Notes under the pieces: model-generated
The model's input: only the letters and a program-made list of their open reading frames with translations
Databases searched by the model: none
Told to the model about the DNA's origin: nothing
Part shown: positions 1 through 8,462 of the stretch, piece after piece
How the letters are laid out: each line of letters starts with the position of its first letter
Position numbering within the stretch: the first letter of the stretch is position 1
Program-made: the position numbers and the translations under genes
From: Gammaproteobacteria bacterium
Lineage (GTDB): Bacteria; Pseudomonadota; Gammaproteobacteria; Burkholderiales; Burkholderiaceae_B
Direction of reading: 5' to 3'
Assembly (NCBI GenBank): GCA_018815245.1
Contig: JAHIXK010000017.1
Span: 124,001-188,000, forward strand
Length of the DNA: 64,000 nt

Positions 1-1
1 C

Positions 2-604
2 GGCCACATGGCTGCCGCCATGGCATTGATGGAATCGCCCGCCATTATTCTGGCCGTGCTGTTCGCCAACATGGCTCGCAAACAAACACAGGGCGTGAAT
101 TCAGCACCTGTTCCCGGAAAAAGATTCAGCCACTTGTTGCAGGAATCGTTTACAGAGGGAGCCCAATTGCTGCTTCTGGGTGCCATGCTGATTGGCTACA
201 TGAGTGGCGATGCCGGCAAAGAAGCCATGCAACCCTTCACCGGCGACCTGTTCAAAGGCATGTTGGCTTTTTTCCTGCTCGACATGGGCTTGAGCACAGC
301 CAAGCACTTGCCAAAATTGAAGGCCGTATCGAAATGGATGATTGCCTACGCCGTGCTTGCACCCATTGCCCACGCCACCCTGGCCTGGTTGCTGGCCAAG
401 GCAACCGGTGCAAGCGTTGGCGACACCGCGCTGTTGATGGTGCTGGCAGCCAGTGCTTCCTACATCGCCGTGCCTGCGGTGGTGCGCTATGCAATACCTG
501 AAGCCAACCCCAGCTTGTACGTGGGGCTGTCACTGGGCATTACCTTTCCGTTGAATATTCTGGTGGGTATACCGGTGTATGTTCAGTTGGCAGGTTTTGT
601 CTGA
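2..604 (+). CDS. SbtA-like sodium-dependent bicarbonate transporter, 3' part
   Basis: The reading frame is open from the window edge, so only about 200 C-terminal residues are visible and the true start lies upstream. The visible part has several hydrophobic helices, with runs such as LLLLGAMLIGYMSG and SLGITFPLNILVGIPVYVQL, and the MAFFLLDMGLSTA-like segment typical of the Sbt_1 family (former DUF897). That family comprises inner-membrane transporters first described as sodium/bicarbonate symporters in cyanobacteria. Heterotrophic homologues are common and their substrate is often unproven. The gene ends at a TGA at 602-604 with no obvious downstream partner. Family assignment is good; bicarbonate as substrate is inference. 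Confidence 0.8.
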   Translation, partial: GHMAAAMALMESPAIILAVLFANMARKQTQGVNSAPVPGKRFSHLLQESFTEGAQLLLLGAMLIGYMSGDAGKEAMQPFTGDLFKGMLAFFLLDMGLSTAKHLPKLKAVSKWMIAYAVLAPIAHATLAWLLAKATGASVGDTALLMVLAASASYIAVPAVVRYAIPEANPSLYVGLSLGITFPLNILVGIPVYVQLAGFV

Positions 605-695
605 TGATTAATCACCTTGAGTGAATCAAACCATTCGAATTTGTATTCACAGAAGTATTGACATAGGCTCCACAACACATCACCAAAGACTCACG

Positions 696-1114
696 ATGCC
701 TACCAAAGCCATTTGTCATTATTTCCATCGAGATATCATTCTTCCAACTCTTAAAATTATGGGTATGGAGGGCGACAACGCTGCCAAATTGCTACTTGGA
801 ACGGCACTGGTTGAAAGCAGGCTGACTTGGAGGCGACGGATGCTCAAGCAACGCTTGAGTCGTTTGTCAGAAACTGGTCGCAATTTGAAATACTTGTAGA
901 CAAACAATTCAAATTCGATTTCAAAGGCATAGAACCAGCCGAGAATCAGGTCAACCCAATTCAGCAATCTCGATGGGAATTATTGGAACGTATCAGAAAC
1001 AGAAATCAGCAAGAAGCTTCGCCTGTCTTTTTGCAGATAGACACGAAGCTTTACATGCACAAATCGGCTGATGGGAAGTATGCTTTGAATTACTGCAACG
1101 TGTTCGTTGAATAA
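696..1114 (+). pseudogene. Decayed gene remnant(s), possibly phage-lysozyme-like at the 5' end
   Basis: An ATG at 696 opens a frame whose first 43 residues (MPTKAICHYFHRD..., then LLLGTALVESRL) resemble the start of small phage-associated proteins with a lysozyme/transglycosylase-like fold. After about position 825 that frame turns basic and stops at 899. A different frame, open from about 815 to 1114, encodes a soluble-looking sequence (ATLESFVRNWSQFEILVDKQFKFDF...) with no good start codon or ribosome binding site. Two half-genes in different frames suggest a frameshifted or fused remnant. I recognise no function in the second half. The 5' resemblance rests on memory of the family and is weak. 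Confidence 0.35.
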
Positions 1115-1124
1115 ACTCTTACGG

Positions 1125-2051
1125 CTACACCAATAACTCAATCCCATCCAGTTCCCGCGCGCACACTTCCCGCATCACCGCCACGAAATCGGCAGTGTAA
1201 TGCTTGCCAGCTATGGCTTTCGGCAAAGCCGCATACAAGGTCGAAATCAAACCCTTTCTACCCAAGGGCACCTGCGCCACATAGCCGCGGTCTACATAGC
1301 CTTTCACCGCCCAGGCAGGCAAAGCTGAAAGTCCGCGCTTGCTGGCCACCAGTTGCAGCAGGGCCACGGTCAGTTCACTGCTGCGGCGTTTAACCTGCAC
1401 ACCAGCAGGTGTTAAAAAGTGCTTGATCACGTCCAGCATGTCGTCGGGCACTGGATAAGTCAGCAAGGTTTGATCGGCAAAGTCAGAGGGCTTCAAATAC
1501 ACACGCTTGGCCAGTTTTGAATCCACGGGCACCAAGCCCACCATTTCAAACCGGAATAGCGGGAACGACACAATGCCCTCTTCCTCACACAGCTCGGACA
1601 CAATCGCGAGTTCCGCATCGCCTTTGTGCAACAGGCCCACCGGGTCAGCATGAAAACCCGAAACAATGTCCAGCTCTACTTCAGGCCAGCGGTTGCGGTA
1701 TACATCCATTGATGGCATCAACCAGTCGAAACAAGTGTGGCATTCCACGGCAACGCGCAGCGGGCCGCCCGCGCCCTGCTTCATTTGCAGAATATCCAGT
1801 TCAGCCTGATCCACCTGCCCCAACACCTGCCCGGCCAACTGCAACAAACGTTGCCCCACCACGCTAAAGCGGCTTTGCCCACCCTGCTTGTACACCAGTT
1901 CTTCGCCAAACCAGTCTTCAAGCGCCTTGATTTGATGCGACACCGCGCTTTGCGTGATGCAAAGCACGTCGGCTGCGCGGCTCAGGCTACCGGTTTGCTC
2001 AATGGCTTGAAGGGTGCGCAAGTGGCGCAATTCGAGAATACTTTTTGACAT
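1125..2051 (-). CDS. metR: LysR-type regulator MetR of methionine biosynthesis
   Basis: This 308-residue protein has a LysR winged-helix N-terminus (LRHLRTLQAIEQTGSLSRAADVLCITQSAVSHQIKALE, about residues 8-45) and a substrate-binding-like effector domain beyond residue 95. It is transcribed divergently from metE across a 95 bp gap. That is the classical arrangement in which MetR, with homocysteine as coeffector, activates metE. The gap holds a TGAA-N5-TTCA dyad that touches the metR start codon, fitting autoregulation. Length is normal for the family. The identification rests on the HTH sequence plus gene context and is strong. Confidence 0.9.
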   Translation of the reverse strand: MSKSILELRHLRTLQAIEQTGSLSRAADVLCITQSAVSHQIKALEDWFGEELVYKQGGQSRFSVVGQRLLQLAGQVLGQVDQAELDILQMKQGAGGPLRVAVECHTCFDWLMPSMDVYRNRWPEVELDIVSGFHADPVGLLHKGDAELAIVSELCEEEGIVSFPLFRFEMVGLVPVDSKLAKRVYLKPSDFADQTLLTYPVPDDMLDVIKHFLTPAGVQVKRRSSELTVALLQLVASKRGLSALPAWAVKGYVDRGYVAQVPLGRKGLISTLYAALPKAIAGKHYTADFVAVMREVCARELDGIELLV

Positions 2052-2063
2052 GAATTAAATTCA
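2051..2063. promoter_or_regulatory. Candidate MetR box TGAA-N5-TTCA
   Basis: The sequence TGAATTAAATTCA is a perfect 4+5+4 dyad matching the enterobacterial MetR consensus. Its first base is the last base of the metR start codon, so binding could repress metR while activating metE. Confidence 0.55.
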
Positions 2064-2076
2064 CTATTTTTGATAA

Positions 2077-2096
2077 TATTATTCGTTTGAATAATA
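2077..2096. promoter_or_regulatory. Perfect 8 bp inverted repeat in the metR-metE gap
   Basis: TATTATTC-GTTT-GAATAATA is a 20 bp palindrome with a 4-base spacer, centred 60 bp before the metE start. It could be a second LysR-type site or overlap the metE promoter. Nothing in the sequence decides between these. Confidence 0.45.
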
Positions 2097-2146
2097 CCGT
2101 ATTTGTGCGGATCATGATGCTTTAAATCGAACGTAAGCAGACCATC

Positions 2147-4495
2147 ATGATCAAGACACACATACTTGGATTTCCCCGAATCGGCGAAAACCGCGAACTG
2201 AAATTTGCGCTGGAAAGCCACTGGCGTGGCGAATCATCGGAAGAAGAACTGCGCGCCACCGCACATGAATTGCGCCTGAAACACTGGCAAGCCCAAATTG
2301 ATTCCGGGCTTGATTTCATCACTGTGGGCGACTTTGCCTTTTATGATCAAATGGCAGGCCACATTCAACTGTTGGGTTGCGAGCCTGCGCGCTTCGAGTT
2401 CAAGCCAGAGCAATCCAAGTTACAACGCTACTTCACCATGGTTCGCGGAAAATCGACCGAGAACCACAGTTGCACCCACGTGCATGAAACCTGGGCTCTG
2501 GAAATGACCAAGTGGTTCGACACGAATTACCACTACATGGTGCCTGAGTTCACGGCGGCCACTGCCTTTAAAGCCCACACGGCCAGCCTTTTGGAGCAAA
2601 TTGAGCAGGCCAAAGCCTTGAACCACCCCATCAAGGTCAGCCTGATTGGTCCGCTTACATTTTTATTCCAAGGCAAAAGCAAGCAAGCTGGTTTTGATCA
2701 ATTCGACTTGCTTGAACAACTGCTGCCTGTGTACGGGCAAATTCTGACTGAACTGAAAGCGCATGGCATTGAATGGCTTCAACTGGATGAACCCATTTTG
2801 GGCCTGGACCTGCCCGCCAATTACCTAGCTGCATTCGAGCGCAGCTACCTGCAACTGAAAACCAGTGGTGTAAAAATTTTGCTGGCCACGTACTTCTCGA
2901 CAACACAAGGCCACACCAGCGCAGTGTGCAAATTGCCCGTAGACGGCTTGCACATTGATTGCGTGCGAGCCGAAGAAGACCTGCCATTGGTGCTGGACTG
3001 GCTACCCAATTACAAGGTGTTGTCGCTGGGCGTGATTGATGGCCGCAACATTTGGAAAACAGACTTACAAGAAGCACTTAAGCAAATTGTCAAAACATTT
3101 GATGCTGGCAAAGGCGAGGTGTGGCTGGCACCCAGCTGTTCACTGTTGCATGTACCGTACCGATTCAGCAATGATTCCACAGTGAACCCACTTGTAAAAC
3201 CGTGGCTGGCCGGTGCCATCGAAAAGCTGGAAGAACTGGAGTTACTCAAACAAGCCGCCAAAACACAACTACAAGGCAAAACGCTGACAGGCGCGTTGGC
3301 CGCCCTGTGGAATGAACACCAAACCACAGTGAAACAACGCGCACAAAGCCCCTTGTTGAACAACCCTGAAGTGAAGGCACGCCTTAGCGCGTTGGCACCG
3401 ACTGCCGACCAGCGGGGCAGTGAATTTGCCATCCGTCAGAAGCAGCAACGTGAACGGTTTCAACTGCCAGCCTACCCGACCACCACGATAGGTTCTTTTC
3501 CGCAAACCAAAAATATTCGCAACCTGCGCGCACGGCTCAAGAAAAGCGAAATTGATGAAACCACTTACTGGCAGCACATTAGCCAGGAAATTCGCCAAGC
3601 CATTGAGTTTCAGGAGCGCATTGGGCTGGACGTGCTGGTACACGGCGAAGCCGAACGCAACGACATGGTGGAGTATTTTGGTGAACAACTGGAAGGCTTT
3701 ACTTTTTCAGCCAACGGCTGGGTTCAAAGTTATGGTTCACGTTGTGTAAAGCCACCCATCCTGTTTGGCGACGTGGCCCGGCCCAAAGCCATGACAGTGG
3801 ACGTTGCAACGTTTGCCCAAAGCCTGAGCGAAAAACCCATGAAAGGCATGCTGACTGGCCCGGTCACCATTTTGCAATGGAGCTTTGTGCGCAACGACCA
3901 GGCCCGTGCAACCACTGCCATGCAAATTGCGCTGGCCATTCGCGATGAAGTGGCTGATCTTGAAACCGCAGGCATAGGCATGATTCAAATTGACGAACCC
4001 GCCTACCGAGAAGGTTTGCCCTTGCGCAAAGCGCGTTGGGATGAATATTTGAACTGGGCCAGCAAGGCATTCCGCATCTCGGCCAGCCCTGTGCGGGACG
4101 ACACGCAAATTCACACCCACATGTGCTATTCGGAATTCAACGACATTTTGCCCGCCATCGCAGCGATGGATGCCGATGTCATTACCATTGAAACCAGCCG
4201 TTCCGACATGGAACTGTTGCGTGGCTTTGGCGAATTCCATTACCCCAATGAAATTGGCCCCGGCGTGTACGACATTCACTCGCCCCGCGTACCGGGACAA
4301 GATGAAATTGTTCGCCTGATCCGCAAGGCCGCACAGGTTATTCCACCTGAAAACCTGTGGGTCAACCCCGATTGCGGCCTGAAAACCCGTGGCTGGGAAG
4401 AAACCGAAGCGGCCTTGGCTGTGATGGTGAAAGCCACGGAACAGTTGCGTCGGGAGCTTCAGGGGAAAGGGCAGATCGAAAAAACTGCCGCATAA
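2147..4495 (+). CDS. metE: Cobalamin-independent methionine synthase MetE
   Basis: This 782-residue cytosolic enzyme transfers a methyl group from 5-methyltetrahydropteroyl-triglutamate to homocysteine, the last step of methionine synthesis. The N-terminal half begins with the family hallmark HILGFPRIGENRELK. The catalytic C-terminal barrel has HGEAERNDMVEYF (about residue 500), the zinc-ligand region HTHMCYSEF (about 656-664) and NPDCGLKTRGW (about 740). Length matches the E. coli enzyme. It lies divergent from metR. The ATG at 2147 has only a weak Shine-Dalgarno sequence, but the protein start matches the family exactly. I saw no SAM or cobalamin riboswitch ahead of it. Confidence 0.97.
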   Translation: MIKTHILGFPRIGENRELKFALESHWRGESSEEELRATAHELRLKHWQAQIDSGLDFITVGDFAFYDQMAGHIQLLGCEPARFEFKPEQSKLQRYFTMVRGKSTENHSCTHVHETWALEMTKWFDTNYHYMVPEFTAATAFKAHTASLLEQIEQAKALNHPIKVSLIGPLTFLFQGKSKQAGFDQFDLLEQLLPVYGQILTELKAHGIEWLQLDEPILGLDLPANYLAAFERSYLQLKTSGVKILLATYFSTTQGHTSAVCKLPVDGLHIDCVRAEEDLPLVLDWLPNYKVLSLGVIDGRNIWKTDLQEALKQIVKTFDAGKGEVWLAPSCSLLHVPYRFSNDSTVNPLVKPWLAGAIEKLEELELLKQAAKTQLQGKTLTGALAALWNEHQTTVKQRAQSPLLNNPEVKARLSALAPTADQRGSEFAIRQKQQRERFQLPAYPTTTIGSFPQTKNIRNLRARLKKSEIDETTYWQHISQEIRQAIEFQERIGLDVLVHGEAERNDMVEYFGEQLEGFTFSANGWVQSYGSRCVKPPILFGDVARPKAMTVDVATFAQSLSEKPMKGMLTGPVTILQWSFVRNDQARATTAMQIALAIRDEVADLETAGIGMIQIDEPAYREGLPLRKARWDEYLNWASKAFRISASPVRDDTQIHTHMCYSEFNDILPAIAAMDADVITIETSRSDMELLRGFGEFHYPNEIGPGVYDIHSPRVPGQDEIVRLIRKAAQVIPPENLWVNPDCGLKTRGWEETEAALAVMVKATEQLRRELQGKGQIEKTAA

Positions 4496-4528
4496 TTGCG
4501 TCAAAGGGCTTGCTAAAGTCGTAGCTCA

Positions 4529-4563
4529 CGGGAAAATAGGACAAATAAAACCTATTTTTCCGG
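4529..4563 (+). promoter_or_regulatory. Leader hairpin before the thiolase gene
   Basis: CGGGAAAATAGG pairs imperfectly with CCTATTTTTCCGG across a 10-base loop. The 3' arm ends at the presumed ribosome binding site (CGGAGAC) of the next gene. It could end metE transcription or mask the downstream start; it lacks a proper T-run after the stem. Confidence 0.3.
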
Positions 4564-4575
4564 AGACACCACACC

Positions 4576-5769
4576 ATGAACCACGACCCCATCGTGATCG
4601 TATCCGCCGCCCGCACCCCCATGGGCGGCTTTCAGGGCAGCATGTCCGGCTTCACAGCCAGCGAACTGGGGGCACACGCCATTCAGCAAGCGGTATTGCG
4701 CGCCGGCCACCCCACCCTTTCAGAAAAAGTAGATGAAGTCATCATGGGTTGCGTATTGCCCGCAGGGCAAGGCCAGGCGCCTGCCCGCCAAGCCGCACTT
4801 ACAGCCGGTTTGCCATTGAGCAGCGCCTGCACCACGATCAATAAAATGTGCGGTTCCGGCATGAAGGCCATCATGATGGCGCACGACAGCCTGTTGGCTG
4901 GCAGCACCCAAGTGGCAGTAGCAGGCGGCATGGAAAGCATGAGTAACGCCCCGTACCTGCTGCCAAAGGCACGCGGCGGCATGCGCATGGGGCATGGTCA
5001 AGTGATGGACCACATGTTTCTCGATGGCCTTGAAGATGCCTATGAAAAGGGCCGATTGATGGGCACCTTCGCCGAAGAATGTGCCGACGAATACAACTTC
5101 ACCCGCCAGGCGCAAGATGAATTCGCCATTCGTTCACTGGCACGCGCCAAACAAGCCACCGAGGACGGCAGCTTTCAGTGGGAAATCGCGCCCATTGAAG
5201 TGACCAGCCGCAAAGGCACGGAATGGGTCAGCACCGATGAACAACCACTGAAAGCCGACCCGGCCAAAGTACCCACCTTGAAACCCGCCTTCCGCCGCGA
5301 CGGTGGCACCGTGACAGCGGCCAACAGTTCGTCAATTTCCGATGGCGCAGCCGCCGTGGTCATGATGAAACAAAGCCATGCAGAAAAACTGGGCTTAAAG
5401 CCATTGGCGCGCATACTGGGGCACAGTACCCACGCGCAAAAGCCCGGTTTGTTTACCACCGCACCGGTTGGTGCGTTACACCGGCTGTTTGAAAAAACCG
5501 GCCTGAATGCTGCACAGGTCGACTTGTTCGAGATCAATGAAGCATTTGCAGTGGTCACCATGGCGGCCATGGTTGATTTGAACCTGCCCGCTGACAAGGT
5601 AAACATTCACGGCGGCGCATGTGCGTTGGGTCACCCCATTGGCGCCAGCGGAGCCCGAATTGTGTGCACATTGATTGGCGCACTGAAAAAAACAAATGGA
5701 AAAATCGGCGTGGCCAGTTTGTGCATTGGCGGTGGTGAAGCCACGGCGCTGGCAATTGAACTGATTTAA
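4576..5769 (+). CDS. Acetyl-CoA C-acetyltransferase (thiolase)
   Basis: This 397-residue thiolase condenses two acetyl-CoA to acetoacetyl-CoA or cleaves it, feeding polyhydroxybutyrate, ketone-body or fatty-acid metabolism. The nucleophile Cys lies in TINKMCGSGMKAIM (about residue 91). NEAFAVVTMAA (about 320), GGACALGHPIGASGAR (His about 350) and the second Cys in CIGGGEATALAIE (about 383) complete the active site. Length is typical. No phaB or phaC is adjacent, so whether it serves PHB synthesis or degradation is unknown. A CGGAGAC ribosome binding site precedes the ATG. Confidence 0.93.
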   Translation: MNHDPIVIVSAARTPMGGFQGSMSGFTASELGAHAIQQAVLRAGHPTLSEKVDEVIMGCVLPAGQGQAPARQAALTAGLPLSSACTTINKMCGSGMKAIMMAHDSLLAGSTQVAVAGGMESMSNAPYLLPKARGGMRMGHGQVMDHMFLDGLEDAYEKGRLMGTFAEECADEYNFTRQAQDEFAIRSLARAKQATEDGSFQWEIAPIEVTSRKGTEWVSTDEQPLKADPAKVPTLKPAFRRDGGTVTAANSSSISDGAAAVVMMKQSHAEKLGLKPLARILGHSTHAQKPGLFTTAPVGALHRLFEKTGLNAAQVDLFEINEAFAVVTMAAMVDLNLPADKVNIHGGACALGHPIGASGARIVCTLIGALKKTNGKIGVASLCIGGGEATALAIELI

Positions 5770-5791
5770 TAAAAAAATATCGAGAGACAAA

Positions 5792-7552
5792 ATGGAAAGT
5801 GTTGTTTACTTTTTGCTGGCGGCAGCCCTCGCCGTGCCTTTGTTCAAAAAATTGGGCTTGGGCGCAATTTTGGGTTACTTGGCCGCTGGTGTAGTTATTG
5901 GCCCCCAGGTTCTGGGGCTGATCGATGACCCGGAAAAAGTACTGCACTTCTCTGAAATAGGCGTCATCTTGCTGCTGTTTGTGATCGGTCTTGAACTGGA
6001 GCCAGCCAAACTTTGGGCCATGCGCGCGCAAGTGCTGCTGTTGGGGTCGGGGCAATTGTTCATCACGGCAGGCGTTATTTATGGCGTGCTGGCATTCATG
6101 TTCGAAATGAACAGCAACGCTGCACTGGTGATTGCCCTGGCGCTGGGCCTTTCGTCCACTGCGTTTGCCATACAGCTGATGGCCGACAAAGGCATACTGG
6201 GCAATGAAGATGGGCGGCGCGGTTTTTCCATTCTGCTGTTTCAAGACCTGGCCGTGGTGCCCATTCTGTTTGTGGTGCAAGCTCTTGCACCCATTGAACC
6301 CGACACCGACCCCGGCCAATGGTGGCTGGCTCCAGCGGCTATTTTCGGTTTAATCGTGTTTGCACGCTACCTGATCAACCCCGCATTGCATTTTCTGTCG
6401 CGCCACGGTGGCCGGGAAATCATGACTGTGGTGGCTTTGCTGATTGTGCTGGGCGCTGCGGTAATTATGGAACACGCCAACCTGTCCATGGGCCTGGGTG
6501 CATTCATGGCTGGCATGATGCTGGCCAACTCCTCGTTTCGCCATCAGCTTGAAGCCGATGTGGAGCCCTTCAAAGGCCTAAGCCTGGGTTTGTTTTTCAT
6601 CTCCATTGGCATGACCCTGAATTTCGCGCTGTTGGTGGAATCGCCACTTACTGTGATGTTCGGCACACTGGGTTTGATGTTTTTGAAAGCGGCTGTCATT
6701 ATTGGCTTGATCATGGTCGGGGGGGTACCATTTCCGCGCGGCCTGATGCTGGGTTTGATGCTGTGCCAAGGCGGTGAATTCGGCTTCGTGATCATGGCAC
6801 AGGCGATGGACTTGCGTTTGCTGGGCGAAGGCACCGCCGGCATGGTGAATTTGATGATTGGTATTTCAATGGCGTTAACGGCACCGGCGGTGTTGTGGTT
6901 CGACAAATTCACGGACAAGCAAATCGCCAAAGCTCCGCAACATCAGGAAAAGTTTGATTCCCAGGAATCGGAAGCACTTATTCTTGGTTTTGGTCGCTTC
7001 GGTCAGGTTACGGGTCGTATTTTGGCGGCCAACCAGATCCACTTTACTGCACTGGATAAAAACGCCGATCACATTGAGTTCGTGAAGAAATTCGGCAACA
7101 AGGTGCACTACGGCGACGCTTCTCGTGCCGAGGTTCTGGAAGCAGCGGGAATTTCCAAAGTTCGCACCGTGATTGTGGCCATTGACGATCCAAAAATGTC
7201 GCAGTCCATTGTTGAATTCATCGTTCACCATTATCCGAAAATCACCATCATTGCCAGGGCTCACAACCGCAATGATTACCTGGCCTTGAAAGCAGCGGGT
7301 GCGCATTCAGTTGTTCGTGAACTGTTCGCTGGTGCACTGGAAGCCGCAACCGAGGCGCTTCATGCCTTGGGCTACAGCGATGGTCAGGCCATGCAGAAAG
7401 CAGAAACCTTCAAGCAGCACGATGAGAACCTGTTGAACAAACAGGCCAAGGTGATGGGTGACAGTGAGAAAGTTATAGAAATCGGTCGTCAGGGCCGGGA
7501 GGAACTGGAAGCCATTTTCCAGCAAGACCAATACGCAGCAAAAAGAAGTTGA
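5792..7552 (+). CDS. CPA2 cation:proton antiporter, KefB/KefC type
   Basis: This 586-residue inner-membrane protein has about 12 hydrophobic helices in residues 1-385. A cytosolic KTN/TrkA-N nucleotide-binding domain follows (ALILGFGRFGQVTGRILA, about 392-510). Family members exchange potassium or sodium for protons and are gated by NAD(H) or glutathione adducts. The RHGGREIMTVVAL and GAFMAGMMLANSSFRHQLEADVEPFKGLSLGLFFISIGM segments are characteristic of KefB/KefC. It starts 22 bp after the thiolase stop, and the MscS-type gene starts one base after its own stop codon, so the two transport genes form a unit likely devoted to ion and osmotic balance. Confidence 0.9.
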   Translation: MESVVYFLLAAALAVPLFKKLGLGAILGYLAAGVVIGPQVLGLIDDPEKVLHFSEIGVILLLFVIGLELEPAKLWAMRAQVLLLGSGQLFITAGVIYGVLAFMFEMNSNAALVIALALGLSSTAFAIQLMADKGILGNEDGRRGFSILLFQDLAVVPILFVVQALAPIEPDTDPGQWWLAPAAIFGLIVFARYLINPALHFLSRHGGREIMTVVALLIVLGAAVIMEHANLSMGLGAFMAGMMLANSSFRHQLEADVEPFKGLSLGLFFISIGMTLNFALLVESPLTVMFGTLGLMFLKAAVIIGLIMVGGVPFPRGLMLGLMLCQGGEFGFVIMAQAMDLRLLGEGTAGMVNLMIGISMALTAPAVLWFDKFTDKQIAKAPQHQEKFDSQESEALILGFGRFGQVTGRILAANQIHFTALDKNADHIEFVKKFGNKVHYGDASRAEVLEAAGISKVRTVIVAIDDPKMSQSIVEFIVHHYPKITIIARAHNRNDYLALKAAGAHSVVRELFAGALEAATEALHALGYSDGQAMQKAETFKQHDENLLNKQAKVMGDSEKVIEIGRQGREELEAIFQQDQYAAKRS

Positions 7553-7553
7553 C

Positions 7554-8462
7554 ATGGAAATTCTTCAGTTTTTCAAAGATCTTGAACCCGCGGTTGAACA
7601 GGTTTTCAACTTTCTGGGGGGACGGCTGGGCAAGCTGATTTTGTCAGTGGGTCTGCTGATACTGGCTGGGGCAATCAGCCGTTTGATGCACTGGCGCTTG
7701 CTTCGCGAAACGAAAACAACACCACCACAAACAGGCAATGTACGGGCCACATGGGTACGCCGAAAAAATATTGTCTGGGCCAGCGCCGTGCTGTTGATAG
7801 TTGCCTTGTGGTCAAATCAAATCACCGGCTTCCTGATTTCATTGGCAGCGATTGGTGGTGCTTTGTTGATCGTCAGCAAAGAATTCATTTTGTGCCTGTG
7901 GGGTGCACTGATTATTTCGCTGAACAAAAGTCTTCGAATTGGCAGCACCATCGAAGTGGGTCAATTTACAGGGCAATTGGTCAACACCGGATTTGTCACA
8001 TTTGAATTGGCAGAAATTGGTCCGTCGAAAAAACAAACGGGGCGTTTGCTGTCACTGCCAAACAGCCTGGTGTTTACGCAGGCCATGAAAAACCTCTCGA
8101 TTTACGGCTCGTATGGCATTCACCTGATTGATTTCAATTTTGACAAATCAGTGAGAATTCAGGACGCGGAAACGCTGGTACTTCGTTTGGCTGACGAGGC
8201 AGGAAAACACTGGATTGAAGAAGCCGAACGACATTTTTCCGCGGTAGAACGAGACAACTTTGTCGATCTTCCCAAGGCTCGTCCAGAGGTATTCTGGACA
8301 AGCGTGGATGAAAAATGTTTGCGCATGACCTTGCGGCTTGCCTGCCCCCTGAACAGGCGGGGCCAACTGGAAAAATCCATCGTGAAACGTTTCTGGGTCG
8401 AGTACGCTGAACAGGCCCCGGCCCAAATGCCTCAGCAGGTTACCGAATCCACAACGTCCTGA
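7554..8462 (+). CDS. MscS-family mechanosensitive channel
   Basis: This 302-residue protein has two to three N-terminal membrane segments (about residues 25-42, 76-92 and 96-120), followed by an MscS beta domain with the family-like stretch LRIGSTIEVGQFTGQLVNTGFVTFELAEIGPS and a cytosolic C-terminus. Family members open under membrane tension and release solutes in hypo-osmotic shock. Its start lies one base past the antiporter stop codon, suggesting translational coupling. Its last 31 bp overlap the convergent EAL gene. The conserved core is recognisable though somewhat divergent. Confidence 0.82.
   Translation: MEILQFFKDLEPAVEQVFNFLGGRLGKLILSVGLLILAGAISRLMHWRLLRETKTTPPQTGNVRATWVRRKNIVWASAVLLIVALWSNQITGFLISLAAIGGALLIVSKEFILCLWGALIISLNKSLRIGSTIEVGQFTGQLVNTGFVTFELAEIGPSKKQTGRLLSLPNSLVFTQAMKNLSIYGSYGIHLIDFNFDKSVRIQDAETLVLRLADEAGKHWIEEAERHFSAVERDNFVDLPKARPEVFWTSVDEKCLRMTLRLACPLNRRGQLEKSIVKRFWVEYAEQAPAQMPQQVTESTTS

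Noticed and set aside
2064-2146. SAM or cobalamin riboswitch before metE
   Set aside because: The gap is only 95 bp, AT-rich and dominated by dyads, with no conserved riboswitch core recognised.
3737-4504. 255-codon open frame on the minus strand
   Set aside because: It lies entirely opposite metE, has no ribosome site and no recognisable protein sequence; it is a shadow of metE codon bias.
5555-6319. 254-codon open frame on the minus strand
   Set aside because: It spans the thiolase/antiporter junction in antisense and has a low-complexity Gln/His-rich translation.
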